From positions 132,001 to 196,000 of the forward strand of contig NZ_CXOM01000002.1 in NCBI RefSeq assembly GCF_001269365.1: a stretch of 64,000 nt of DNA, given 5' to 3'. Shown one piece after another: positions 19,335-30,351 of this stretch. A program made the position numbers and the translations under genes. The notes beneath the pieces are model-generated. The model worked only from the letters and a program-made list of their open reading frames with translations, was not told the origin of the DNA and made no database searches. Source of the DNA: Limnohabitans sp. Rim11 (GTDB lineage Bacteria; Pseudomonadota; Gammaproteobacteria; Burkholderiales; Burkholderiaceae_C). Position 1 is the first letter of the stretch. Each line of letters opens with the position of its first letter.

Positions 19335-20114
19335 TTACAAACGAACCGGAATGCCTCGCTCGCGCATGCGCTGCTTGGCCTCCTGAACGGTGTACTCGCC
19401 ATAGTGAAAAATGCTGGCAGCCAATACGGCATCGGCGCCGCCTTGTTGCACGCCGTCGGCCAAATGATCCAAGTTGCCCACGCCGCCCGAGGCGATGACA
19501 GGCACCTGAACGGCATCGCTGACCGCTTTGGTAAGGGCCAAATCAAAACCTGATTTGGTGCCGTCGCGGTCCATGCTGGTCAGCAAAATTTCGCCTGCAC
19601 CATGTTCGGCCATTTGGGCGGCCCACTGCACAGCATCAAGTCCTGTGTTTTTGCGGCCCCCGTGGCTGTAGACATCCCAGCCTTCACCGCGGGTTTGAAG
19701 GTCTTCGCCTTGACGACGCTTGGCATCGATGGCCACCACGATGCATTGGGCGCCATATTTTTGGGAAGCTTCGCGAATGACTTGGGGATTGGCAATGGCC
19801 GCTGAATTGAAACTGGTTTTATCGGCACCCGCATTGAGCAAACGGCGAACATCGTCTACCGTGCGCACACCGCCGCCCACCGTCAGAGGAATGAAGACCT
19901 GCGAGGCCACAGCTTCAATGATGTGAAGAATGAGATCGCGACCATCGCTGGTGGCAGTGATGTCCAAGAACGTCAGTTCGTCGGCACCTTGTTCGTTGTA
20001 ACGGGCCGCAATTTCGACGGGATCGCCAGCGTCGCGCAGTTCAACAAAATTGACGCCCTTGACCACACGGCCGCCGGTGACGTCAAGGCAAGGAATGATT
20101 CGTTTGGCAAGCAT
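19335..20114 (-). CDS. hisF: Imidazole glycerol phosphate synthase cyclase subunit HisF
   Basis: Encodes 259 residues of a TIM barrel that takes ammonia from HisH to make imidazole glycerol phosphate and AICAR. The start [12 protein letters not shown] (20114) carries the first catalytic aspartate; the second is in [11 protein letters not shown]. The longer frame to 20150 overlaps the epimerase gene and is not used. Confidence 0.96.
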   Translation of the reverse strand: MLAKRIIPCLDVTGGRVVKGVNFVELRDAGDPVEIAARYNEQGADELTFLDITATSDGRDLILHIIEAVASQVFIPLTVGGGVRTVDDVRRLLNAGADKTSFNSAAIANPQVIREASQKYGAQCIVVAIDAKRRQGEDLQTRGEGWDVYSHGGRKNTGLDAVQWAAQMAEHGAGEILLTSMDRDGTKSGFDLALTKAVSDAVQVPVIASGGVGNLDHLADGVQQGGADAVLAASIFHYGEYTVQEAKQRMRERGIPVRL

Positions 20115-20119
20115 GGTGA

Positions 20120-20956
20120 TTAGATTTTCAAAAGTTGCCAGCCGACCCAAGTCTGCGCGGGCGGCACCTCGATAGAAGACGTGACACGCGCCGCTTCAAC
20201 GCACAGCATGTGCTGGTAGCCGTTGGCAGGCATGTCATTGAGTTGGGCACATTTATCTGCGCCAGGATTCCAGACCACACTTTGGCCCCAAGACTCGCTT
20301 TGAGAAATTTGCAAAGACGCATTGCCGTCTTGCAAAGTCCAAGTGGGTTGCGTCTGTGTGTTGGCATCGTAGACCCGGTCAAACTCAGCCTCAAAACGAA
20401 GTTGATCGGCGCAGGTTTGATGGGTGTCCTTGACGGCATCCCATTCGGGCTGACTGGCTTGGCCTTGCAAACTCACTTGCGCAATGTGGTCCACCGCAAA
20501 GTAGGTGTGCAGTGCGCCCGTGAATGACAAGCTTTGCGGGCCTTGGTTTTCAACACTCAAACTAATTTGCAAACTGTTGGGTGACAAGTTGACAGTCAAA
20601 AAAGCTTTGAACTGAAAGGGCCACAAAGTCAGTGTGTGCTCGTTGGCTGATAACTCAAAAATTTTTGAAGCGCCTTGGCTGCGCTCTGGCACCAAACGCC
20701 AAGGCATATTGCGCGCAAAGCCATGCTTGGGCAAATTGCCACGCTGATTGAATTGTGGAAAGCAAACGGGAATGCCGCCGCGAATGGCCGTCGTGCCATC
20801 GCAGACAGATTGAGGGCTTAAGAACAGGCGTTCTTTGCCTTGCGCTTGCCACGACAAAACATGCGCGCCTTGTTGGGCCACAAACACGCTGTCGCCATTA
20901 GGCAAAGACCAATGCCAGCCGGCATGGCCTTGCCAAACATCAGTCGTTGAGTTCAT
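20120..20956 (-). CDS. D-hexose-6-phosphate mutarotase (YeaD-like aldose 1-epimerase)
   Basis: Encodes 278 residues of the galactose mutarotase superfamily. The [24 protein letters not shown] and [10 protein letters not shown] segments match the YeaD branch acting on glucose-6-phosphate. The start [13 protein letters not shown] (20956) overlaps hisA by 17 bp. It sits between hisA and hisF, five bp before hisF, so it is co-expressed with histidine genes though it has no known role there. Confidence 0.85.
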   Translation of the reverse strand: MNSTTDVWQGHAGWHWSLPNGDSVFVAQQGAHVLSWQAQGKERLFLSPQSVCDGTTAIRGGIPVCFPQFNQRGNLPKHGFARNMPWRLVPERSQGASKIFELSANEHTLTLWPFQFKAFLTVNLSPNSLQISLSVENQGPQSLSFTGALHTYFAVDHIAQVSLQGQASQPEWDAVKDTHQTCADQLRFEAEFDRVYDANTQTQPTWTLQDGNASLQISQSESWGQSVVWNPGADKCAQLNDMPANGYQHMLCVEAARVTSSIEVPPAQTWVGWQLLKI

Positions 20957-21680
20957 CGGCCCGCGCCTGGGCAGCTTGGAAATCGAGATCGCCAGAGTAT
21001 ATGGCACGGCCGCAAATAACGCCTTCAACACCTTCGTCTTCTACAGCACACAGTTGCTCAATGTCGGCCATGTTGGATAAGCCGCCTGAAGCGATGACGG
21101 GAATGGTCAGGGCTTGGGCCAGCTTGACGGTTGCATCGATGTTGATGCCGCTCAGCATGCCGTCTCGGCCAATGTCTGTGTAGATGATGGACTCAACGCC
21201 CCAGTCTTCAAACTTTTTGGCTAGGTCAACCACTTCGTGACCTGTGAGTTTGCTCCAACCATCGGTAGCCACTTTGCCGTCTTTGGCGTCGAGGCCCACA
21301 ATGATGTGACCGCCAAAAGCACTGCAGGCATCGCGCAAGAAGCCCGGGTTTTTGACCGCGGCCGTACCAATGATGACGTAGCGCAAACCGCCATCGATGT
21401 ATTTTTCGATGGTGTCTAGATCGCGAATACCGCCACCCAATTGCACGGGGATGTCGTCGCCCACAGCATTGAGGATGGATTTGATGGCCGCAAAGTTTTG
21501 GGGCTTGCCGGCAAAAGCGCCATTCAAATCGACCAAGTGCAAACGCCTTGCGCCCTTTTCAAGCCAGGCCCGCGCCATGGCGGCGGGGTCTTCACCAAAT
21601 GTGGTGGCTTGGTCCATGTCGCCTTGTTTGAGGCGAACACAATGGCCGTCTTTGAGATCAATGGCAGGAATCAGAATCAT
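20940..21680 (-). CDS. hisA: ProFAR isomerase HisA
   Basis: Encodes 246 residues of a TIM barrel that isomerises ProFAR to PRFAR, step four of histidine synthesis. The active-site aspartates are in IPAIDLKDG and YTDIGRDGM. It lies between hisH and the mutarotase gene. Confidence 0.96.
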   Translation of the reverse strand: MILIPAIDLKDGHCVRLKQGDMDQATTFGEDPAAMARAWLEKGARRLHLVDLNGAFAGKPQNFAAIKSILNAVGDDIPVQLGGGIRDLDTIEKYIDGGLRYVIIGTAAVKNPGFLRDACSAFGGHIIVGLDAKDGKVATDGWSKLTGHEVVDLAKKFEDWGVESIIYTDIGRDGMLSGINIDATVKLAQALTIPVIASGGLSNMADIEQLCAVEDEGVEGVICGRAIYSGDLDFQAAQARADELND

Positions 21681-21725
21681 GGCTAATTGGTAGCGCTAGG
21701 GTGGAAGAAAAGTGACACAAAAAAA

Positions 21726-22388
21726 TCAAGGTTGCCAGTGCAAAAAGTTTCTATACAAGGCCAAGCCTTGATCGGCGCTTTTTTCTGGATGGAACTGCGT
21801 GGCAAACAAATTATCTCTGGCAACGGCGCAGGCAAAGGAGCCACCGTAATCGGTTTCGGCCGCTACATGCCCAGCATTATGGGGTTTTGCGAAAAAGCTG
21901 TGTACAAAATAGAAATAGCTGCCGTTGGGAATATCGCCCCAAACCGGGTGTTGCGCGCCAGAATGTTGGCTAAATTTGACCTGATTCCAGCCCATTTGGG
22001 GCACCTTGAATCGGCTGCCATCGGCTTGCAGCTTGCCCGCCAAATCAAACTTGACCACATTGCCAGGAATGAGTCCCAAGCCTGGCGTGTTGCCTTCAGC
22101 GCTGTGGTCGAGCAACATTTGCATGCCCACACACACGCCAAACAATGGTTTTTTGGCGGCTGCGTCTAGTACGGCTTCCATGAGGCCCGAATCACGCAGT
22201 TCGCGCATGCAATCGGGCATGGCGCCCTGCCCTGGTAACACGACACGCGTGGCATCTCTAACGTCTTGCGGATTGGACGTGATTTTGACTTCCACGCCAG
22301 TATCTTGGGCCGCATGAATGACGGCTTGGGCTACCGATCGGAGGTTGCCCATGCCGTAATCCACCACTGCCACCGAGTTGGGAGACAT
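21726..22388 (-). CDS. hisH: Imidazole glycerol phosphate synthase glutaminase subunit HisH
   Basis: Encodes 220 residues of a class I glutamine amidotransferase. The nucleophile is C86 (FGVCVGMQ), and the His-Glu pair is in ATQFHPEKS. It supplies ammonia to HisF. It lies two bp after hisB and 45 bp before hisA. Confidence 0.96.
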   Translation of the reverse strand: MSPNSVAVVDYGMGNLRSVAQAVIHAAQDTGVEVKITSNPQDVRDATRVVLPGQGAMPDCMRELRDSGLMEAVLDAAAKKPLFGVCVGMQMLLDHSAEGNTPGLGLIPGNVVKFDLAGKLQADGSRFKVPQMGWNQVKFSQHSGAQHPVWGDIPNGSYFYFVHSFFAKPHNAGHVAAETDYGGSFACAVARDNLFATQFHPEKSADQGLALYRNFLHWQP

Positions 22389-22390
22389 GC

Positions 22391-22987
22391 TTAGAGCGAA
22401 CCCTTGGTAGAAGGAATGACGCCCACAGAGCGGGGATCGATTTCGAGGGCAGCACGCAAAGCGCGCGCAAAAGCCTTGAAAACGGTCTCGGCTTGGTGGT
22501 GCGCGTTGTCGCCCCGCAAGTTGTCAATGTGCAAAGTGACCAAAGCGTGATTGACAAAGCCTTGGAAAAATTCGTGCATGAGCTGCGTGTCAAAACCGCC
22601 CACCATGCCGCTGGTGAAGGGCACATGGTTGACCAAGCCTGGGCGGCCTGAAAAATCGATGACCACACGCGACAAAGCTTCATCCAATGGCACATAGGCA
22701 TGACCATAACGGCGCAAACCTTTTTTGTCGCCCACGGCTTGGGCTACAGCTTGACCCAAAGTGATGCCCACATCTTCGACGGTGTGGTGGCCGTCAATGT
22801 GCAGGTCGCCCTTGGCATCGATTTCTAAGTCGATGAGGCCGTGGCGTGCAATTTGATCGAGCATGTGATCGAAAAAGCCAATGCCCGTAGACAGCTTGGC
22901 CTGGCCAGTGCCATCCAAGTTGACTTTGACTCTGATTTGAGTCTCTGCAGTTTTGCGCGTGACTTCTGCAACGCGGGGTGAGCTCAT
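22391..22987 (-). CDS. hisB: Imidazoleglycerol-phosphate dehydratase HisB
   Basis: Encodes 198 residues, the monofunctional dehydratase without the histidinol-phosphatase domain of the E. coli enzyme. The two metal-binding motifs [11 protein letters not shown] and the later DNAHHQAE are present. No histidinol-phosphate phosphatase gene is recognised nearby. The start overlaps the hisC stop as ATGA. Confidence 0.96.
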   Translation of the reverse strand: MSSPRVAEVTRKTAETQIRVKVNLDGTGQAKLSTGIGFFDHMLDQIARHGLIDLEIDAKGDLHIDGHHTVEDVGITLGQAVAQAVGDKKGLRRYGHAYVPLDEALSRVVIDFSGRPGLVNHVPFTSGMVGGFDTQLMHEFFQGFVNHALVTLHIDNLRGDNAHHQAETVFKAFARALRAALEIDPRSVGVIPSTKGSL

Positions 22988-24093
22988 AAAGATTCCTTGA
23001 GTGCTGCCAACATTTGGGCGTTTTCGGCGGGGGTTCCCACCGTGAGACGCAAACAGTTGTGCAGCAATGTGTGCATTTTAGAAACGTTCTTGACCAAAAT
23101 GCCTTTCGTTTTCATACCTTCGAAGCACTTTGTGGCGTCAGGCATACGAACCAACAACATATTGGCTTGGCTAGGGAACACATGAACACCTGGCAAAGCT
23201 GCCAAAGCATCCGTCAGCTTTTGGCGTTCTTGTCGAATTTGGGCCGCTTGTTCAGCAAAAACATCGGCATGCTCAAGGGCGAACAAAGCGCACTCACAGT
23301 TCAGCACGCTGATGTTGTAGGGCGGTCTGACTTTGTCAATTTCGGCAATGAGGGCTTTGGGGCCGACCATGTAGCCCAAGCGCACACCCGCCAAACCAAA
23401 CTTGGACAAGGTGCGCATCAAGAGCACGTGGCCATGTTGGGCAATGCGGTCCATGTAGGTTTGGCTGGCAAAAGGCTGATACGCCTCGTCCATCACAACC
23501 AGCCCGCCTTGTTGGCCTTGTGCCACCACAATGCGTTCAATGACATCGGCATTCCACAGGGTGCCGGTGGGGTTGTTGGGGTAGGCCAAATAAACCACCG
23601 CTGGCTTGTGCTGAGCAATGGCGGCCAACATGGCGGCTTCATCCAACTCAAAGTTGGCCGTTAGGGGTACGCCCTGAAACTGAATGCCTTGCAATTGGGC
23701 GCTCATGGCGTACATCACAAAGCCAGGCACAGGCGCCAAGAAAGTGGTGCCTGGCACATCACAAGCCATCGACACCAGTGTGATGAGTTCGTCAGAACCA
23801 TTGCCCAGCATGATGTCAAAGCCTTCCGGCATTTGCGCGTACTTCGCCAAGGCATGGCGCAATGTATTGACGCGCTCTCCGGGATAGCGATTCAGTGCCA
23901 CAGCACCCAAGCGTTGACCCAACTCGGTCTGCAGCTCTGCTGACAAACCAAATGGATTTTCCATAGCGTCCAGTTTGACCATGCCCGTTGCATCTTGAAT
24001 GGCATAGGCATGCATAGACTGCACATCTTGGCGAATGTGTTGGCGCCAAGCTAAGGGCTTGGCTGCGGCGTCTGAATGTTGATTGGCACTCAT
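22984..24093 (-). CDS. hisC: Histidinol-phosphate aminotransferase HisC
   Basis: Encodes 369 residues of a PLP-dependent fold-type I aminotransferase. Visible motifs are [16 protein letters not shown] and [15 protein letters not shown], the last holding the PLP lysine. It converts imidazole acetol phosphate to histidinol phosphate. ATGA overlaps link it to hisD and hisB. Confidence 0.96.
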   Translation of the reverse strand: MSANQHSDAAAKPLAWRQHIRQDVQSMHAYAIQDATGMVKLDAMENPFGLSAELQTELGQRLGAVALNRYPGERVNTLRHALAKYAQMPEGFDIMLGNGSDELITLVSMACDVPGTTFLAPVPGFVMYAMSAQLQGIQFQGVPLTANFELDEAAMLAAIAQHKPAVVYLAYPNNPTGTLWNADVIERIVVAQGQQGGLVVMDEAYQPFASQTYMDRIAQHGHVLLMRTLSKFGLAGVRLGYMVGPKALIAEIDKVRPPYNISVLNCECALFALEHADVFAEQAAQIRQERQKLTDALAALPGVHVFPSQANMLLVRMPDATKCFEGMKTKGILVKNVSKMHTLLHNCLRLTVGTPAENAQMLAALKESL

Positions 24094-25436
24094 GGTGTTT
24101 CTCTTTGCGGCGGCACGGGGTTCAAGCGCAACTCGGCGGCGCGCGCATGGGCTTGTAAACCTTCGCCATAAGCCAATTCGGCCGCAATTTTGCCCAGGCT
24201 TTGCGCGCCCTTTTCACTGACCTCAATGAGGCTTGAACGCTTTTGAAAATCGTATACGCCCAAGGGCGATGAGAAGCGCGCGGTGCCGCTGGTGGGCAGC
24301 ACGTGGTTGGGGCCTGCGCAGTAATCGCCCAAGGATTCGCTGGTAAAGGCCCCCAAGAAAATAGCACCCGCATGTTTGAGTAGCGGTTCCCACGCATGCG
24401 GGTTGGCGCTGGACACTTCTAAGTGCTCAGGCGCAATGCGGTTGCTGATGGCACAGGCTTCTTCCATGCTGCGCGTTTGAATGAGCGCACCCCGATCGTT
24501 CAATGACTTGGCGATGATGGCCGCGCGCGGCATGGTGGGCAGCAACTGGTCAATGGCCGCTTGAACTTTGTCGATGTAGGCGGCGTCGGGGCACAGCAAA
24601 ATGCTTTGCGCCAATTCGTCGTGCTCGGCTTGTGAGAACAAATCCATGGCCACCCATTCTGCGGGTGTGCTGCCATCGGCCAAGACCAAAATTTCGCTAG
24701 GTCCTGCAATCATGTCGATACCGACTGTGCCAAAAACACGCTTCTTGGCACTGGCCACATAGGCATTGCCGGGGCCTGTAATTTTGTCGACCTTGGGCAC
24801 GGTGTCGGTGCCGAAAGCCAATGCAGCCACAGCCTGAGCGCCGCCAATGGTGAAAGCGCGAGACACGCCAGCCACATACGCTGCGGCCAACACCAAAGGA
24901 TTTTTGACACCTTGCGGGGTAGGCACCACCATGATGATTTCTTCAACACCTGCCACGTGCGCAGGAATGGCGTTCATCAAAACGGAGGAAGGATAGGCTG
25001 CTTTGCCGCCTGGTACATAAATGCCAACACGGTCTAGGGGCGTGACCTTTTGCCCCAGCAGCGTGCCGTCTTCGTCTTGGTAAGACCAGCTTTCGCCAGA
25101 GGCTTTTTTCTGCGCTTCGTGGTAGCTGCGCACACGTTTGGCAGCAGCTTGCAAGGCGTCTTTTTGAACCGCAGGCAAGCCGTCAAAGGCGGCTTTCAAT
25201 TCTGCTTGGGTTAGCACCAACTGCTGCATGCTTTGGGCACTGAGGCCATCAAAGCGCTGGGTGTATTCCAAAACCGCTGCATCGCCGCGTTTTTGAACGT
25301 CAGCCAAGATGTCTGCTACGCGCGACTCAATGGCCGAATCGGCATCGGCGGACCAATGCAAGCGTTGTTGAAACGCGGCTTCAAAATTGGCATCGGTGGT
25401 GTTTAAACGCAGCGCTTTGGCAAGCAGGGCAGTCAT
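24090..25436 (-). CDS. hisD: Histidinol dehydrogenase HisD
   Basis: Encodes 448 residues and performs the last two oxidations to histidine. The family signature from [15 protein letters not shown] onward is present, with zinc ligands in [10 protein letters not shown]. Length is normal. It lies 31 bp after hisG. Confidence 0.96.
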   Translation of the reverse strand: MTALLAKALRLNTTDANFEAAFQQRLHWSADADSAIESRVADILADVQKRGDAAVLEYTQRFDGLSAQSMQQLVLTQAELKAAFDGLPAVQKDALQAAAKRVRSYHEAQKKASGESWSYQDEDGTLLGQKVTPLDRVGIYVPGGKAAYPSSVLMNAIPAHVAGVEEIIMVVPTPQGVKNPLVLAAAYVAGVSRAFTIGGAQAVAALAFGTDTVPKVDKITGPGNAYVASAKKRVFGTVGIDMIAGPSEILVLADGSTPAEWVAMDLFSQAEHDELAQSILLCPDAAYIDKVQAAIDQLLPTMPRAAIIAKSLNDRGALIQTRSMEEACAISNRIAPEHLEVSSANPHAWEPLLKHAGAIFLGAFTSESLGDYCAGPNHVLPTSGTARFSSPLGVYDFQKRSSLIEVSEKGAQSLGKIAAELAYGEGLQAHARAAELRLNPVPPQRETP

Positions 25437-25467
25437 GGCTGAACTCTATTTAAGGTTGTGACTTGAT

Positions 25468-26142
25468 TCAAGCCTTGGCCGGTTTTGCAGCTTTGGCCGC
25501 TTCACCTGCTGCAACAGCGCCAGCAAAGGCCTCGATGATGGCGCGAATAGAAGCTTGCTTCAATTTGAGCGAAGCTTGATTGACCACTAAGCGAGAGCTG
25601 ATGTCCATGATGCGTTCGACTTCAATGAGGTGATTGGCTTTGAGCGTGCTGCCAGTTGACACCAAGTCAACGATGGCATCGGCCAAACCTGTGAGCGGCG
25701 CCAACTCCATGCTGCCGTAGAGTTTGATCAGGTCAACGTGCACGCCTTTTTGCGCAAAAAATTCGCGCGCAATGCTGGTGTACTTGGTGGCCACTTTAAG
25801 TCGCGAACCAGAACGAACGGCCGACGCGTAATCGTAGTCAGCACGTACCGCCACGCTCATGCGGCACTTGGCAATTTGCAAATCGAGCGGCTGGTACAAG
25901 CCTTGGCCGCCATGCTCAATGAGAGTGTCTTTGCCTGTCACGCCCAAATCGGCACCGCCGTATTCAACATAGGTGGGCACATCGGTGGCGCGGACCAAGA
26001 CCACACGCACGCCGGCTTGGTTGGTGGGCAAGATGAGTTTGCGCGATGTTTCGGGATCTTCCAAAACCTCAATGCCTGCCGCCTTCAATAAGGGCAGCGT
26101 CTCATCAAAAATTCGTCCTTTGGACAAGGCCAAGGTGATCAT
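25468..26142 (-). CDS. hisG: ATP phosphoribosyltransferase HisG, short form
   Basis: Encodes 224 residues and starts histidine synthesis. It is the short form lacking the C-terminal regulatory domain, which in known cases needs the HisZ subunit. No hisZ is found in this window. The PRPP loop is in [12 protein letters not shown]. The last 15 residues are an alanine-lysine tail ([12 protein letters not shown]). It is the first his gene, 38 bp after murA. Confidence 0.96.
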   Translation of the reverse strand: MITLALSKGRIFDETLPLLKAAGIEVLEDPETSRKLILPTNQAGVRVVLVRATDVPTYVEYGGADLGVTGKDTLIEHGGQGLYQPLDLQIAKCRMSVAVRADYDYASAVRSGSRLKVATKYTSIAREFFAQKGVHVDLIKLYGSMELAPLTGLADAIVDLVSTGSTLKANHLIEVERIMDISSRLVVNQASLKLKQASIRAIIEAFAGAVAAGEAAKAAKPAKA

Positions 26143-26180
26143 GTCAATTCCTGCGATTCTTTTCTGTTATTTCACAATGT

Positions 26181-27446
26181 TCATTTGGCGCGTTCAATTT
26201 GCGCACCCACCTTGCGCAACTTGGCTTCCATGCGGTCGTAGCCACGGTCGAGGTGATAAATGCGATCGACCACAGTCTCGCCTTCTGCGACCAAGCCGGC
26301 AATGACCAAACTGGCCGATGCGCGCAAGTCGGTGGCCATGACGGTGGCGCCCGAGAGTTGCTTCACACCCTGAACCACTGACACCTTGCCGTCAATTTGA
26401 ATGTTGGCACCCAAGCGCACCAATTCATTGACGTGCATGAAACGATTTTCAAAAATGGTTTCTGTGACTTTGCTGGTGCCTTCGGCAATGCAGTTCAATG
26501 CCATGAATTGGGCTTGCATGTCGGTTGGAAAACCGGGGTACTCGGTGGTTCTGAAGCTTTGCGCTTTCATGCGGCCCAAGGCCTTCACGCGCACAAAACC
26601 AGCGCCCACTTCAATGGTGGCACCCGCATCACGCAGTTTTTCAATGACCGCGTCGAGGTGATCGCCGCGCGCATGTTTCAAAACGACATCGCCGCCTGTG
26701 GCAGCCACCGCGCATAAAAATGTGCCGGCTTCAATGCGATCGGCCACCACCGCATGCTCACACCCGTGCAGTTTTTCAACGCCTTGAATGTGGATGCGAC
26801 TGGTCCCGTGGCCTTCAATTTTGGCGCCCATGCGAATGAGCATTTCGGCCAAGTCAGGGATTTCAGGCTCTTGGGCGGCGTTTTCCAAAATAGTTTCGCC
26901 TTCAGCCAAAGCGGCTGCCATCAAAAAGTTTTCCGTGCCTGTGACAGTCACCATGTCGGTGGCAATGCGCGCGCCTTTGAGACGTGTGCGGCCATTGACC
27001 AAACTGGCCACCATATAACCGTGCTCTACATTGATTTGCGCACCCATGGCTTGCAAACCTTTGATGTGCTGGTCGACAGGGCGAGACCCAATGGCACAAC
27101 CACCCGGTAAAGAAACACGTGCTTGGCCAAACCTGGCCAACAAGGGGCCCAGCGCCAACACCGAAGCCCGCATGGTTTTAACCATTTCGTAAGGCGCTTC
27201 AGGTTTATTCAACGCACCTGCATTCAAACGAACGGTCCCGTCTTCTTCATGTGCGCAAGTCACGCCCATGTTGCGAATGAGTTTGAGCATGGTGCTGACG
27301 TCTTGCAACTTAGGTACGTTGCGCAGCACCACTTCTTGATCGGTTAGCAAAGCAGCGCAGAGTTCTGGCAGGGCCGCGTTTTTGGCGCCAGAAATTTCGA
27401 TCTCGCCATTCAAAGAATGGCCACCGCGAATAATGAGTTTGTCCAT
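26181..27446 (-). CDS. murA: UDP-GlcNAc 1-carboxyvinyltransferase MurA
   Basis: Encodes 421 residues and adds enolpyruvate to UDP-GlcNAc, the first committed step of peptidoglycan synthesis. Catalytic C117 lies in [12 protein letters not shown], so a fosfomycin-sensitive form is expected. The start [12 protein letters not shown] (27446) leaves 29 bp after ibaG; the longer frame overlaps ibaG. Confidence 0.97.
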   Translation of the reverse strand: MDKLIIRGGHSLNGEIEISGAKNAALPELCAALLTDQEVVLRNVPKLQDVSTMLKLIRNMGVTCAHEEDGTVRLNAGALNKPEAPYEMVKTMRASVLALGPLLARFGQARVSLPGGCAIGSRPVDQHIKGLQAMGAQINVEHGYMVASLVNGRTRLKGARIATDMVTVTGTENFLMAAALAEGETILENAAQEPEIPDLAEMLIRMGAKIEGHGTSRIHIQGVEKLHGCEHAVVADRIEAGTFLCAVAATGGDVVLKHARGDHLDAVIEKLRDAGATIEVGAGFVRVKALGRMKAQSFRTTEYPGFPTDMQAQFMALNCIAEGTSKVTETIFENRFMHVNELVRLGANIQIDGKVSVVQGVKQLSGATVMATDLRASASLVIAGLVAEGETVVDRIYHLDRGYDRMEAKLRKVGAQIERAK

Positions 27447-27475
27447 GGCTGTTAAATCTGTAGCGCCAATCAGGC

Positions 27476-27712
27476 TTAGGCTTTGGCCCATTCAGCGGGC
27501 GTGAAAGTTTTCATCGACAAAGCGTGAACTTCGTCGTTGTGCATTTTGTTGCCCAAGGTGGCGTACACCTTTTGGTGACGACCAATAAGGCGCAGGCCTT
27601 CAAAGTGGGCAGACACCACCACGGCTTGCCAATGCCGGCCATCGCCGCTGACTTCGAGGTGGTCGCAGGCCAGTCCTGCGGCAATCATGGCTTGTATTTG
27701 TTCGGCTGTCAT
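27476..27712 (-). CDS. ibaG: BolA-family protein IbaG/YrbA
   Basis: Encodes 78 residues of the BolA fold, with the [12 protein letters not shown] strand and the family's conserved histidine in [13 protein letters not shown]. These proteins work with monothiol glutaredoxins in iron-sulfur handling. The start [13 protein letters not shown] (27712) is chosen because 38 upstream codons overlap the permease gene. The murA neighbour is conserved from E. coli. Confidence 0.92.
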   Translation of the reverse strand: MTAEQIQAMIAAGLACDHLEVSGDGRHWQAVVVSAHFEGLRLIGRHQKVYATLGNKMHNDEVHALSMKTFTPAEWAKA

Positions 27713-27732
27713 GGTGTGTGTACTTTCTAGGC

Positions 27733-28488
27733 TCAGCCTCTGATTTTGTAGCCCGTCTTGAGCAATTGAATTGCCAAGGTGCTGACGCCCAAAAATGCGA
27801 CTGAGACCACCGTCAAACTGATCCAAGGGGAAACGTCGCTTTGGCCAAAGAAACCGTATCTGAAACCATCAATCATGTAGAAGAAGGGATTCAGGTGACT
27901 GAGTTTTTGCCAAAAAATGGGCAAGGAATGAATGGAATAAAACACGCCCGACAAAAACGTCATGGGCATGATCACAAAACTTTGGAAGGCCGCCATTTGG
28001 TCAAATTTTTCTGACCACAAACCAGCCACCAGTCCTAGGGCGCCCAGCAAACCTGCGCACAAAATAGCAAACACCAAAATCCATAAGGGCGCTTGGTACT
28101 GAAGCGGCGCAAACCAAACAGTAACCGCAAACACACCAAAACCAACGGCCAAGCCGCGCAGCATCGACGAGCCTACATAGGCCACATACCAGTGCCAGTG
28201 CGACAAGGGGGTGAGCAACAGAAAAACCAAGTTGCCCATGATCTTGCTTTGCACCAAGCTGGACGAGCTGTTGGCAAAGGCATTTTGTAAGACGCTCATC
28301 ATGATGAGGCCTGGCAACAAAAACGCGGTGTAAGGCACGGCGTCGTAGACCTTCACATGGTCTTCGAGCACATGGCCAAAAATCATCATGTACAGCACGG
28401 AGGTAAGCACCGGCGCGGCAATGGTTTGGAAGGCCACCTTCCAAAAGCGCAGCACTTCTTTGTACAACAGCATGCGCCATCCGTTCAT
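27733..28488 (-). CDS. ABC-2 type transporter permease (YadH-like)
   Basis: Encodes 251 residues with about six membrane helices. It matches the ABC-2 permease fold; PMTFLSGVFYSIHSLP and NPFFYMIDGFRYGF are typical of the YadH/NodJ branch. It pairs with the ATPase next to it through an ATGA overlap. Substrate unknown. Confidence 0.9.
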   Translation of the reverse strand: MNGWRMLLYKEVLRFWKVAFQTIAAPVLTSVLYMMIFGHVLEDHVKVYDAVPYTAFLLPGLIMMSVLQNAFANSSSSLVQSKIMGNLVFLLLTPLSHWHWYVAYVGSSMLRGLAVGFGVFAVTVWFAPLQYQAPLWILVFAILCAGLLGALGLVAGLWSEKFDQMAAFQSFVIMPMTFLSGVFYSIHSLPIFWQKLSHLNPFFYMIDGFRYGFFGQSDVSPWISLTVVSVAFLGVSTLAIQLLKTGYKIRG

Positions 28489-29402
28489 GATTTGCCCTCG
28501 GCCATCACATCCAAAAACACGTCTTCTAAATCGGCCTTGCGAATTTCGATGTCTTCGGCCGTCAAGCCGGCCTGTCGAACCGCAGCCAAATAGGTTTCAA
28601 TTTCCAAAGCGTCGTTGGCAGGAAACTGAACAATGCGCCCCGTGATACGCGCTTTGGCGGCCAACTCGGGCGGCAGCTGGCCATCCAACTTGAAGCGCAG
28701 CACATTGCTAGAAGCAGATTTGAGCAACTCGGAAGTGCTGGCCAATGCCAAGACGCGGCCCTGCTTGAGCATGGCCAAGCGGCCGCACAAAGCTTCAGCC
28801 TCTTCCAAATAATGGGTGGTGAGCAAAACCGTGTGACCTTCGCGATTGAGCTTGGCAATGAACTGCCACAACGTTTGGCGAAGTTCCACATCGACGCCTG
28901 CTGTCGGCTCGTCCAACACAATGACACGCGGTTTGTGCACCAAAGCCTGCGCCACCAAAACACGTCGCTTCATGCCGCCTGAGAGTTGGCGCATGTTGGC
29001 ATTGGCTTTGTCTGTCAAACCCAAGTGCTCTAAAAGCTCATCGATCCACGCGTCGTTCTTTTGCACACCAAAATAACCAGACTGAAACCGCAGGGCTTCT
29101 CGCACAGAAAAGAAAGGATCAAAGACCAGCTCTTGCGGCACCACGCCCAACATGCGACGGGCTTGTACGTAGTCGGTTTGCACATCGTGGCCGTGAACCA
29201 AGACACGACCTTGGGTGGCCTTGCTTAAACCCGCCAAAATACTGATGAGCGTGGTTTTGCCGGCGCCATTGGGGCCGAGCAAACCAAAGAATTCCCCTTC
29301 CGCGATGTCAAAACTGACATCGTTGAGCGCCTTGAAAGGCTGACCGCCAGAAGATTTGGCAGGGTATGTTTTGGAAACAGATTGAAAAGAGATGGCGGGC
29401 AT
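28485..29402 (-). CDS. ABC transporter ATPase (YadG-like)
   Basis: Encodes 305 residues. Walker A is GPNGAGKTTL, the signature LSGGMKRRV, and Walker B VIVLDEPTAGVD. The C-terminal 80 residues form the extension seen in CcmA/YadG-type exporters. With the permease it makes a two-gene exporter inserted between mlaB and ibaG. Substrate unknown. Confidence 0.92.
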   Translation of the reverse strand: MPAISFQSVSKTYPAKSSGGQPFKALNDVSFDIAEGEFFGLLGPNGAGKTTLISILAGLSKATQGRVLVHGHDVQTDYVQARRMLGVVPQELVFDPFFSVREALRFQSGYFGVQKNDAWIDELLEHLGLTDKANANMRQLSGGMKRRVLVAQALVHKPRVIVLDEPTAGVDVELRQTLWQFIAKLNREGHTVLLTTHYLEEAEALCGRLAMLKQGRVLALASTSELLKSASSNVLRFKLDGQLPPELAAKARITGRIVQFPANDALEIETYLAAVRQAGLTAEDIEIRKADLEDVFLDVMAEGKS

Positions 29403-29420
29403 GAGCCCCCTATTTTACGG

Positions 29421-29705
29421 TCAAGCGCTTTCGACCAAGAGCTCGGAGACCCCATAAAGCAGGGCCAATTCACGCAATTTGGCCGGGAATTGCTTGAATT
29501 GCAAAGATTTGGACAAACTTTCGGCTTCGCGGCGGCAACCTAAGAGCACGGCCAGCGCCGAAGAATCGAAGTCGGACAAGGCGCCAGCTTGAATTTCTAT
29601 TTGCTTGTCGGTACTGCTGCGAATTTGAGATTGCAATTGCGCCAAGCATGCTGCGGCGTTGCTGTGACGCAAGTCTGCAGGCAGGGTCAACAGCGCAATG
29701 CTCAT
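29421..29705 (-). CDS. mlaB: STAS-domain protein MlaB
   Basis: Encodes 94 residues of a STAS domain. In the Mla system MlaB binds the ATPase MlaF and supports complex stability. The conserved DFDSSALAVLLGC loop is present. It follows mlaC by four bp, and this context makes the call. Confidence 0.88.
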   Translation of the reverse strand: MSIALLTLPADLRHSNAAACLAQLQSQIRSSTDKQIEIQAGALSDFDSSALAVLLGCRREAESLSKSLQFKQFPAKLRELALLYGVSELLVESA

Positions 29706-29709
29706 GGTT

Positions 29710-30333
29710 TTAAGACTTTTTGGCGTTGGACTTGTTGCGCTCTGACAGGCTTTTGATCAAGCCATCCATGCCGCCAGCATTAATTTCTTTGGAAAACTGC
29801 GAGCGGTAGTTTTCGACCAACCAAATGCCCATGACATTCAGGTCAAAAATCTTCCAGCCAGAGCCCTCGCCTGGCGTTTTTTCCAAACGGTAGTCAAGCT
29901 GGATCGGGTCGCCCTTGCCTCTGACTTCGGTTTGAACGACCAAGTTTTTGTCGTCAGAGGCGCCGCGCAGGGGCTTCACTTCGATGGTTTGATCGCTGAT
30001 CTGAGTCAATGCGCCAGAGTAAGTTCTGATGAGCAAGAGCTTGAACTCTTCTTGAAGGCGTTCTTGTTGTTCGGGGGTGGCCTTGCGCCAGCCGGGACCA
30101 GTTGCCAACGCTGTCATTCGCCTGAAATTGACATGCTGCATGAGCTTGTTGTCGACCAACTGCATGATTTTGTTGATGTCGCCTGCTTTGAGGGACTTGT
30201 CGGTGCGAACGGCATCCAAGGTTTCGTTGGTGATGCGTTTTACAAACGCATCAGGTGCTTCGTCTGCAGCCCAAGCGATCGAAAAACCCAGGGCCAGGTT
30301 GAGGGCTAGAAAAAATCGGATGAATAAGTTCAT
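29710..30333 (-). CDS. mlaC: Periplasmic phospholipid-binding protein MlaC
   Basis: Encodes 207 residues with a signal peptide (about 1-22, ending SIAWA). The family segments RRMTALATGPGWRKATPEQ and LLIRTYSGAL match the Ttg2D/MlaC fold, which carries phospholipid between MlaA and MlaFEDB. It lies 18 bp after mlaA. Confidence 0.94.
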   Translation of the reverse strand: MNLFIRFFLALNLALGFSIAWAADEAPDAFVKRITNETLDAVRTDKSLKAGDINKIMQLVDNKLMQHVNFRRMTALATGPGWRKATPEQQERLQEEFKLLLIRTYSGALTQISDQTIEVKPLRGASDDKNLVVQTEVRGKGDPIQLDYRLEKTPGEGSGWKIFDLNVMGIWLVENYRSQFSKEINAGGMDGLIKSLSERNKSNAKKS

Positions 30334-30351
30334 GATGTCCGAATTGTAGGA

